From JAFGHJ01 sp964534175 (lineage in GTDB: Bacteria > Hydrothermota > UBA3072): a stretch of DNA of 64,000 nucleotides. Positions 58,021 to 64,000 of the stretch are shown here, one piece after another. Each line of letters begins with the position of its first letter. Position 1 is the stretch's first letter. The stretch lies in contig CAZHNS010000006.1 in assembly GCA_964534175.1 (NCBI GenBank), positions 1 through 64,000 of the forward strand. Reading direction: 5' to 3'. The position numbers were made by a program, and so were the translations under genes. Under the pieces are notes generated by a model that was given only the letters and a program-made list of their open reading frames with translations, did not search any database and was not told the DNA's origin.

Positions 58021-59357
58021 TAAGCACCTTTTCCCGAAATTAAAGTGGGAATTGTTTTTAAAAGAATAAAGAAATCGAGAGTTAACGACCAGTTATTTAT
58101 ATATTCTAAATCAAATCGCATCCATTCTTCAAAAGCTAGATCGGATCTCCCTCTTATTAACCAGAGGCATGTTAAACCTGGTTTTATAGCCAATCTTTTC
58201 CTTTGCCAATCTTCATATTGTTTTACTTCGCTATATAGAGGAGGTCGGGGACCAACAAATGACATATCTCCCCTTAAAACATTAAACAATTGAGGCATTT
58301 CATCAAGACTGAAACGCCTTAGAAATTTTCCGGTTTTAGTAATTCTTGGATCATTTTTAATCTTGAACACTACTTTATCCATTTTGTTCATAGCATATAG
58401 ACTTGCTTTTGTTTCTTCCGCATTTTGAAACATCGTTCTGAATTTATACATATAAAAGGGTTTCCCTTTTAAACCCACTCTCTGATGCTTGTATATTATA
58501 GGTCCTTTTGAGGTTAGTTTTATTACAATTGAAATCAGAATGAATATTGGAAACAAAAGTAATATTGCGGCGAAAGATAATATGCGATCGAATAAATATT
58601 TAATAAATAGCTGTGCATAATGGGGGGGGGAAGGATGGAAGGTTATTATTGGTGAAGTCAAAGAACTTTCCAGAGAAACAAAACTGTGAGTTTCTCCGAA
58701 TACTTCTGCCAAATAAAAAGAGACCGTCAAGCCGAGATTTTCTATTTTATTAATGTGCTTTTTATATTTTTTTTTCGTGATGATTACCCATTCAATCGGT
58801 TCTTTTTTCAAGATTTCCGTTAAATTCGGAGGAACTTTGTCGATAACTTTTAAAATTTTTATTCCAAAGAAATCATGAAGTGAAAAAAGATCTTGAATTT
58901 CTTTCGCATCTTTATCTTTTCCGAGTATAATAGTATTGATTGGGTTTTTCTTGCTTTTTGAGATTAGTTCTCTATTTAATATCAAAAGAATTGTCGAGAG
59001 TAATCCGAAAATTAAAAGAGCTACTCGGCTCTGATTGAATAGTTTAAAATAATAAAGTATCGCTATGGATATACCAATAGCCACTAAAATTGAGATTATT
59101 GTTCTTAAATAGAAGTTATATTTATCAACCGGAAATTTCTGCAGAGTTAAATTATTGAGAAGAATTATAGGTGAGAATGTAATTAGGAAGATAGGGAATA
59201 TCCTAAGATAATAGGAAAAGTACCATTTCATAATTTCATTTGAAGCAGAAGGTATAATTGCTCTTATAGCTACTGCAAGCCAGTAAGTAAATATCAAAAT
59301 AATAATGTCAAATAAAGTTATCGTAAACCTTATAAAGTGCTTTTTCTCTTGAATCAT
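58017..59357 (-). CDS. Polyprenyl glycosylphosphotransferase (WbaP/CpsE type)
   Basis: This 446-residue initiating enzyme transfers a sugar phosphate to undecaprenyl phosphate. It has four to five N-terminal membrane helices, a soluble CoA-binding-like region (IILGKDKDAKEIQDLF) and the C-terminal catalytic domain. The latter shows KYLFDRILSFAAILLLFP, YKHQRVGLKGKPFYMYKFRTM, RRFSLDEMPQLFNVLRGDMS, FVGPRPPLYSEV and KPGLTCLWLIRGR. A C9 run in the coding strand (58622-58630, codons ~243-245) lies just before the catalytic domain. The operon position supports a role starting a surface glycan. Confidence 0.92.
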   Translation of the reverse strand: MIQEKKHFIRFTITLFDIIILIFTYWLAVAIRAIIPSASNEIMKWYFSYYLRIFPIFLITFSPIILLNNLTLQKFPVDKYNFYLRTIISILVAIGISIAILYYFKLFNQSRVALLIFGLLSTILLILNRELISKSKKNPINTIILGKDKDAKEIQDLFSLHDFFGIKILKVIDKVPPNLTEILKKEPIEWVIITKKKYKKHINKIENLGLTVSFYLAEVFGETHSFVSLESSLTSPIITFHPSPPHYAQLFIKYLFDRILSFAAILLLFPIFILISIVIKLTSKGPIIYKHQRVGLKGKPFYMYKFRTMFQNAEETKASLYAMNKMDKVVFKIKNDPRITKTGKFLRRFSLDEMPQLFNVLRGDMSFVGPRPPLYSEVKQYEDWQRKRLAIKPGLTCLWLIRGRSDLAFEEWMRFDLEYINNWSLTLDFFILLKTIPTLISGKGAY

Positions 59358-60220
59358 TTTCTTGTTTCCTTTATAGATAATACAATAGAAACAAAAGTAA
59401 GTCTTGTTATTAAAGCAATAAAAAGTAAAGAAAGCAACAGGAAATTATAATTCATATTTTTTCTAATATAATAAAACATAGAAATATTAATGGCAATTTT
59501 CGTTTTTAGTTTTTCTTTCTTCGTACTTCCCCCTAATTCATGATAAAAAACAGCTTCAGGCAGGTAGACTATTTCGTAGCCTTTTTTCCTTAATCGCAGA
59601 CAAATATCCGTATCTTCGAAAAAAAGAAAAAATTTCTCGTCAAAACCACCTATTTTTTTAAAAATTTCTGTCTTAAAAAGCATTACGGCACCTCTTACAG
59701 AATCGGGGAATTGGATTTTGTCGTAGTTGACATCCGACATTAAATATTCTTTTGAAATCGTGTTATTTGGAAAGATTTTTCGCAAGATAGATTCTCTTCC
59801 AAAAAGAACTCTTAGAATTGTCGGAAACTTTCTGCAAGAAAGTTGAAATGAACCGTTGGGATAAAGCAGCTTTCCCGTCGCTGTACCTATTTTTTCATCA
59901 TTTTTTAAGAGTTTTATAAGTTTATCTATAGAGTTTTTGCTAACTTCAACGTCAGGGTTCAGAAATAAAATATAGGAAGAATTATGTATTTGTGTAATCT
60001 GATTACACGCTGCTCCAAATCCACTGTTTTTTTTATTTAAAATGTACTTGATTTTTTTCTGTTTTAATTTTTTTATAAAACTTTTACTCCCGTCTTTTGA
60101 ATTGTTATCGACTATAACTATTTGATAATCGCAATTAGGCGGGTTCTGTAATATTGATTTTATACATCTTTTTAAATCTTCTTTTGTATTATAATTTACT
60201 ATACCAATTGTAAGGGTCAT
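59354..60220 (-). CDS. Family 2 glycosyltransferase (rhamnosyltransferase-like)
   Basis: This ~288-residue GT-A enzyme from ATG 60220 overlaps the preceding stop (ATGA); the open frame extends to 60277 without a better start. It shows TIGIVNYNTKEDLKRCIKSI, VIVDNNSKDGS, NSGFGAACNQ, SYILFLNPDVEV (the DxD equivalent) and GGFDEKFFLFFEDTDICLRL. A C-terminal membrane segment is present. The WbbL-like pattern suggests addition of rhamnose or a related sugar. Confidence 0.9.
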   Translation of the reverse strand: MTLTIGIVNYNTKEDLKRCIKSILQNPPNCDYQIVIVDNNSKDGSKSFIKKLKQKKIKYILNKKNSGFGAACNQITQIHNSSYILFLNPDVEVSKNSIDKLIKLLKNDEKIGTATGKLLYPNGSFQLSCRKFPTILRVLFGRESILRKIFPNNTISKEYLMSDVNYDKIQFPDSVRGAVMLFKTEIFKKIGGFDEKFFLFFEDTDICLRLRKKGYEIVYLPEAVFYHELGGSTKKEKLKTKIAINISMFYYIRKNMNYNFLLLSLLFIALITRLTFVSIVLSIKETRK

Positions 60221-60957
60221 ATCTTCTTTAAAAGCCTGCGTATTCCGAGCTTCCAGACGAGCCAGAAAGCTTCCCATACAATTTTTTTTGACATCTTGGA
60301 ATTCCCGCTTCTGCGTTCCGTAAAAACTATAGGTATTTCTTTAATTTTAAACCCTTTCCAATAGGTATAAAAATGAATTTCTATCTGAAAACCATATCCT
60401 TCGGCATCAATTTTATTAAAATCTAAATTTTCAAGGACAGTTTTTCTAATGCCTTTAAATCCACTTGTGAGATCAGATAGAGGTACACCTGTTAGGGTTT
60501 TAGCAAACAAATTTGCAGAATAACTCAGGATAAGCCTAGACATTGGCCAATTTATAACGTTTATGCCTTTTTTATATCTCGATCCAATTACAAGGTCAAT
60601 TTTCTCTTCTGTAAGTACTTTCCGTAATTCTTTTAAAGAAGCAGGATCGTGAGAAAAGTCAGCATCCATTTCAAAAACAAAGTCATAATCTTTGTCGAGT
60701 GCCCAATGAAATCCTTCAATATAAGCGCTTCCCAAACCCATTTTCTTTTCTCTCTCAATAAGATGGACTCTTTTATCTTTAGCCTTGGATTTCTTCTTCT
60801 GTATTTTCTTGACGGTATTACCTGTTTCATCCGGTGAATTATCATCAACAATTAAAATTGCAAATTCTTTTCCCTGAAGCAAAACTTCTTCGATGATTGA
60901 TTCTATATTTTCGTTCTCGTTATACGTTGGTATAATGACAAGAGAATCTGCTTTCAA
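60217..60957 (-). CDS. Polyprenol-phosphate mannosyltransferase (Dpm1-like, family 2)
   Basis: This 246-residue protein has the Dpm1-type pattern: LVIIPTYNENENIESIIEEV, ILIVDDNSPDETG, REKKMGLGSAYIEGFHWAL, FEMDADFSHDP (DxD), DLVIGSRYKKG and DLTSGFKGIRK. It lacks the C-terminal membrane pair of longer members. It probably charges polyprenyl phosphate with a hexose for extracytoplasmic glycosylation. It follows the DUF2905 gene by 9 bases. Confidence 0.9.
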   Translation of the reverse strand: MKADSLVIIPTYNENENIESIIEEVLLQGKEFAILIVDDNSPDETGNTVKKIQKKKSKAKDKRVHLIEREKKMGLGSAYIEGFHWALDKDYDFVFEMDADFSHDPASLKELRKVLTEEKIDLVIGSRYKKGINVINWPMSRLILSYSANLFAKTLTGVPLSDLTSGFKGIRKTVLENLDFNKIDAEGYGFQIEIHFYTYWKGFKIKEIPIVFTERRSGNSKMSKKIVWEAFWLVWKLGIRRLLKKI

Positions 60958-60966
60958 ACTTCACCT

Positions 60967-61182
60967 CTATTTCCTGCCAAACAGCAGATTAAGTATTACT
61001 GTTAAAATTATTGAAGCTAAAATACAGAATCCCAGGGGAAAATTAAATATAAAATTTTCTCTTTCAATTGTTATGTTTCCAGGTAATCGCGAAAAGAAAG
61101 GGATTTTTACAAATAAAACAATTAATATCCCTAAACCGACTAGTATGTAACCAGTTATTAATAAAGGTGCCTCTGTTTTCAT
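60967..61182 (-). CDS. DUF2905 family small membrane protein
   Basis: This 71-residue protein with two membrane helices flanks the signature IPFFSRLPGNITIERENFIFNFPLG, which corresponds to the DUF2905 K-(I/L)-P-x-x-G-x-L-P-G-D-I motif. Start ATG 61182 is preferred over 61221 because the longer form would begin inside the promoter. The function of the family is unknown. It opens the glycan operon, and its ATG lies 5 bases after a -10 box. Confidence 0.8.
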   Translation of the reverse strand: MKTEAPLLITGYILVGLGILIVLFVKIPFFSRLPGNITIERENFIFNFPLGFCILASIILTVILNLLFGRK

Positions 61183-61187
61183 AATAA

Positions 61188-61215
61188 AGTATATAATGCA
61201 AGACGAAGTTGTCAA
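61188..61215 (-). promoter_or_regulatory. Leaderless promoter of glycan operon
   Basis: On the minus strand: TTGACA (61215-61210), a 16-bp spacer and TATACT (61193-61188). ATG 61182 follows after 5 bases. Confidence 0.7.
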
Positions 61216-61221
61216 TGGCAA

Positions 61222-61552
61222 TGTTCCAACCCTTATACCGAGATTTCAAACATTATGTTTTCCCGGCATTCAATAGAAATTGAATAATAATTCACAAAAA
61301 ATGAATTATTACCCTTGACAATATTTATAACGTACATATATTCAAATTTAATTATAAGCTTTGAAATGGGGAGTAGGTAGAAAAATAACTTTGATAAGTA
61401 GCATAACAATGATTAGAAGAGAAGCTTTTAAGAGAAGCAGGGATTAAAAAAACACTTATCACTTAATCTATAATCCCTGAACTCCTGATTTGCACTACTT
61501 CTGATCCTAATCGATTTATTTGTATGCTTTGTGGTTCAATTAGGTTAAGCTC
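61222..61552. other. Gene-free divergent spacer
   Basis: There is no supported gene. It holds a GAATAATAATTCACAAAAAA/TGAATTATTA inverted pair (about 61283-61311), the orphan promoter at 61315 and mosaic words AAACACTTATCACTTAATCT and GCACTACTTCTGATCCTAAT near 61450-61510. Confidence 0.5.
61315..61342 (+). promoter_or_regulatory. Orphan promoter-like site
   Basis: TTGACA (61315-61320), a 16-bp spacer and TATATT (61337-61342). The next gene starts 245 bases later and has its own promoter. Confidence 0.45.
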
Positions 61553-61580
61553 TTGACAAAAGTGAGGTATATTTTATACT
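61553..61580 (+). promoter_or_regulatory. Leaderless promoter of Wzi-like gene
   Basis: TTGACA (61553-61558), a 16-bp spacer and TATACT (61575-61580). ATG 61587 follows after 6 bases. Confidence 0.7.
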
Positions 61581-61586
61581 TCTTTT

Positions 61587-62900
61587 ATGATACTTGTACT
61601 TTTAGGGTACCTTTCTGTGTTGTTGCCAGAGCCCTCTATAAGGGGAGAGGAGTGGATAGAAGAGGGTGAGATAAGTCTACCCTACGGTATTTCGCCACTA
61701 TTTGAAGATACTAATAAAATCGATGTATCCATTTATTCTGCTGTAGATACGGTAAAATACGTTCAATTTTGTCCAACTCTAAAATATAGATTGGGTAAGT
61801 GGGGGGGAGAGGTTGCTCCTTACGGTCGATGGGGAGGTGATAACTTCTATCCCAGAATAGAAAAATTCGGCGTTTATTCTGATTTTATAAGGGGTTCGGT
61901 TTTTTATAAAAGCGACAATATTTTATTTTCTTTTGGTAAAGACATATATTCCATAGGACCCGCTTTTGAAGATAATGCCCTGCTTTCACCTAATATTCCA
62001 CTTAACTATGTTAATGTTACTTTTAAGAATTCGAAATTTTCTTTCACTCATTTTATTTCCCGTTTGAGTGATTACGAAGGTATTCAATATGAGTGGGATG
62101 ACACTTCTTCCGGCTTGTTGATAAACACTAATAGATACCTTGGACTACATCGACTTGAGATAAAATTGACTGATTGGCTTGCCTTTTCTTTTTCTGAAAG
62201 TATGCTGATAGGAGGGGAATCATTGGGATTTCCATTTGAATTACTGACTCCACTCACAATATATTTTGTTGAACAACATAATAAAAAACAAAACTCTAAT
62301 ATTTTATGGAATTTTGATTTAGTTGCAGTCAAAAATAAATTTCTTTTTTATTTTGACTTATTTATCGATGATTTTCAATACGAAACAGATCCATGGAAAG
62401 AGCCGAACCACATAGGACTTTATTTTGGTATTCAGGACAAAGATTTTCCCGTCAATAATTCGGAAGTTTTTGTTTCTTATAATCTTATGACAAGATGGGT
62501 TTATGATAATATTTTAGTTTGGCAAAGATATTTAGAGAACGAAATACCTCTTGGCTCGATGATTGGAAGTGATTACGACAGATTTACCCTTAAATACCTG
62601 CATGCTATTGCAAATTTTAAGTTGGGCGGTATGGCCTCTTATACAAGAAGAGGCGAAAACAGAATAAATACTCCCTGGCCTGTCAATACAAGAGTTGGGG
62701 CGTCCTCCGAAAACGAATTCGAGGGAACAAATTTCCTAACTGGAACGGTCGAAAAAAGGATGACCTTAGCTGCAGTTTTAACGTATGAAGACTTTCTAGA
62801 TCTCGAGTGCGGCATATCCTACTTCCAGAATTATGAACACGAGGAAGAAACAACAAAAATTCTTCCCTCAATTAGGTTAAAGTTAAAATACAGAATATAG
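61587..62900 (+). CDS. Wzi-like capsule assembly outer-membrane protein
   Basis: This 437-residue protein has a short signal-like N-terminus and a long beta-barrel pattern of alternating aromatic strands. Features shared with capsule-assembly Wzi proteins are FSFGKDIYSIGPAFEDNALL, an LHRLEIKLTDWLAFSFSESM strand-turn and the terminal strands RMTLAAVLTYEDFLDLECGI and LRLKYRI-like sequence (SIRLKLKYRI). Wzi attaches capsule polysaccharide to the surface as a lectin-like barrel. The divergent glycan operon next door fits this role. A G7 run is present at 61801-61807. Confidence 0.7.
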   Translation: MILVLLGYLSVLLPEPSIRGEEWIEEGEISLPYGISPLFEDTNKIDVSIYSAVDTVKYVQFCPTLKYRLGKWGGEVAPYGRWGGDNFYPRIEKFGVYSDFIRGSVFYKSDNILFSFGKDIYSIGPAFEDNALLSPNIPLNYVNVTFKNSKFSFTHFISRLSDYEGIQYEWDDTSSGLLINTNRYLGLHRLEIKLTDWLAFSFSESMLIGGESLGFPFELLTPLTIYFVEQHNKKQNSNILWNFDLVAVKNKFLFYFDLFIDDFQYETDPWKEPNHIGLYFGIQDKDFPVNNSEVFVSYNLMTRWVYDNILVWQRYLENEIPLGSMIGSDYDRFTLKYLHAIANFKLGGMASYTRRGENRINTPWPVNTRVGASSENEFEGTNFLTGTVEKRMTLAAVLTYEDFLDLECGISYFQNYEHEEETTKILPSIRLKLKYRI

Positions 62901-63027
62901 AGTATAAGTATTTGACAATCAAATTATTAGTCGCTTTTAGTTAAATATAAAAATATTTTTTTCTATTTTGGTAAAGAATTGTATTAGGGGTCGAGGGATT
63001 GAGGTTTCCGGTTTTCTAGTTTCTTTT

Positions 63028-63372
63028 CTAACAGGTTAGATGGAGGCAGGCGATTACATCTTCATTGTTTTGAGTCTTTTCGTTATATAGTTCAACTGCT
63101 TTATCTGTTTTTGCTACCAAGGGTTCGATGTTTTTTTGTTTTAGAACTTTTAAAGTTTCCTCTGGTACCTTCATAACTCCATAAGCACCTGTTCCGATTA
63201 TTAATAAGGGTGGTTTTGCTTCTATTGCTTCTTTTAAGTCTTCCAGTGTCAGGTTGTGTCCTTCTTTTCTCCACCAGGGGGAAAACACCTTGTCTGGAAA
63301 AATAATCACATCTTTTGTATACTCTTTGCCTTCTATGGTTATTGACCCGAAACTATATTTTTCAATTCTCAT
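63028..63372 (-). CDS. Mth938-like domain protein (NDUFAF3/DUF498 family)
   Basis: This 114-residue protein spans the whole family: RIEKYSFGSITIEGKEYTKDVIIFPD, WWRKEGHNLTLEDL, LLIIGTGAYGVMKVPEETLKVL and VELYNEKTQNNEDVIACLHLTC. The GTG-x-x-G strand-turn is the conserved core. The bacterial function is unknown; the mitochondrial relative assists complex I assembly. AAGGAAG precedes the ATG. Confidence 0.9.
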   Translation of the reverse strand: MRIEKYSFGSITIEGKEYTKDVIIFPDKVFSPWWRKEGHNLTLEDLKEAIEAKPPLLIIGTGAYGVMKVPEETLKVLKQKNIEPLVAKTDKAVELYNEKTQNNEDVIACLHLTC

Positions 63373-63449
63373 TTTTTACTTCCTTTGCTATTTATAATAT
63401 TATGTATTGTTTTGCTTGATGCAAGGATTTTTTGTGAAGAATTTAAGAA

Positions 63450-63660
63450 AAACACAGAGAATAAGTCGATTTTTGATACCTTTCTATAATTTATTCTTTT
63501 TTTATATATAGTTCTTTAATGTGTTCTGGTTGGACACAAATAAGAGCTATCGATGACTTTCTTTTTATGCGGTTTTTTATACAAATAAAAAGTAGGGATG
63601 TGGTGTACTCTGTGTTCTCTGTGTCTCTGTGTAATAATATTTTTGGTGGGTGGGAGGGTG
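63450..63660. repeat. Mosaic repeats before tRNA-Leu, with G-rich block
   Basis: AACACAGAGAATAAG lies near 63450. At 63603-63660 are GGTGTACTCTGTGTTCTCTG, TGTCTCTGTGTAATAATATT and the block GGTGGGTGGGAGGG (63645-63658), which ends immediately before the -35 of the tRNA promoter. Confidence 0.65.
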
Positions 63661-63689
63661 TTGACAATGCCAAATGACTTATATATAAT
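63661..63689 (+). promoter_or_regulatory. Consensus promoter of tRNA-Leu
   Basis: TTGACA (63661-63666), a 17-bp spacer and TATAAT (63684-63689). This is a perfect sigma-70 match 15 bases before the mature tRNA. Confidence 0.9.
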
Positions 63690-63703
63690 TACAGTGAAGG
63701 AGT

Positions 63704-63792
<89 letters not shown>

Positions 63793-63834
63793 TATAAGGG
63801 ATAAAATTATAAAAAATTAAAGTGGAGGGTTTAA

Positions 63835-64000
63835 TTGCAGGATCTAACAGTAGCCTTTAAAGAAAAAAAACTGGAAGAAGAAATGGATAAATTGGCGAAG
63901 GAATTACGAAAAAAAGTTTCTATTCCCGGTTTTAGAAAAGGAAAAGCACCTGTTGATATTATACGAACGCGTTTTAGTGGTCACTTGAGGGCTGAGAGTC
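63835..64000 (+). CDS. tig: Trigger factor, N-terminal part (truncated by window)
   Basis: The first 55 residues of a ribosome-associated chaperone are visible. From TTG 63835 (GGAGGG 5 bases upstream) the frame reads LTVAFKEKKLEEEMDKLAKE, then the ribosome-docking signature VSIPGFRKGKAPVDIIRTRF (trigger-factor GFRxGKxP motif). The gene runs off the right edge. It lies 43 bases after tRNA-Leu and could share its promoter. Confidence 0.93.
   Translation, partial: MQDLTVAFKEKKLEEEMDKLAKELRKKVSIPGFRKGKAPVDIIRTRFSGHLRAES

Noticed and set aside
63491..63673. 60-codon minus-strand ORF overlapping the repeat before tRNA-Leu
   Set aside because: It reads through the CTCTGTG repeat and the tRNA promoter, has no ribosome site and no domain-like sequence.

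Overview
This is an AT-rich bacterial chromosome segment with dense, mostly short-spaced genes, no intact mobile element and no CRISPR array. Three secreted proteins end in type IX-like C-terminal sorting domains. There is also a V-type ATPase operon, pyruvate phosphate dikinase, a class II PurE, an inositol-phospholipid gene pair, a Wzi-like outer-membrane protein and several outer-membrane barrels. Together these suggest an uncultivated Gram-negative member of the FCB superphylum (WOR-3/Cloacimonadota-like). That placement is inference; no rRNA gene is present to test it.

Layout: 1-2.5 kb, the C-terminal end of an RHS protein, a small membrane protein and a TPR lipoprotein. 2.7-4.9 kb, small housekeeping and unknown genes. 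5.1-14.6 kb, a complete V-ATPase operon (H-I-K-E-C-F-A-B-D) ending in a CAP-domain protein. 14.9-17.5 kb, ppdK with a strong terminator. 17.6-20.8 kb, a membrane protein, two unusual glycosyltransferases and a PEBP protein. 20.9-24.3 kb (minus strand), a small unknown gene, a patatin with an apparent CTG start, a small conserved gene and a phosphohexomutase. 24.6-33.2 kb, a long plus-strand run: DUF4388-like protein, rsmI, phosphatidylinositol-phosphate synthase, ino1, tmk, a frameshifted ctpA, rimO and recJ. 33.4-39.9 kb (minus), a secreted CocE-like hydrolase, UbiA, a TPR membrane protein and a BNR-type secreted protein. 40.2-47.8 kb, polyprenyl-phosphate sugar transferase, FAD oxidoreductase, a GT1 enzyme, mreBCD and PBP2. 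48-50 kb (minus), three small outer-membrane proteins, two of them tandem duplicates. 50.1-55.9 kb, pgeF, mazG, a sorting-domain protein, an unknown gene, purE and purC. 56-61.2 kb (minus), a surface-glycan operon. 61.6-64 kb, a Wzi-like protein, an Mth938-like protein, tRNA-Leu and the start of trigger factor.

The genes group into an ion-translocating ATPase, cell shape and peptidoglycan (mreBCD, PBP2, pgeF, undecaprenyl-phosphate chemistry), surface glycan synthesis (GT4/GT1/GT2 enzymes, WbaP-like initiator, Wzi) and inositol lipid synthesis (ino1 plus PIP synthase).

Three patterns are not explained by the genes. First, many promoters read by eye follow TTGACA, a 16-bp spacer, then TAnnnT, and at least six place the ATG only 5-7 nt after the -10, implying leaderless mRNAs. 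Second, most intergenic spacers carry a mosaic of short related modules, including an approximately 95-bp unit with a G-rich block. Third, two essential-looking or conserved genes lack an ordinary start codon, and one gene is split by a single-base frameshift. All coordinates and motifs were read by eye; no database search was run.
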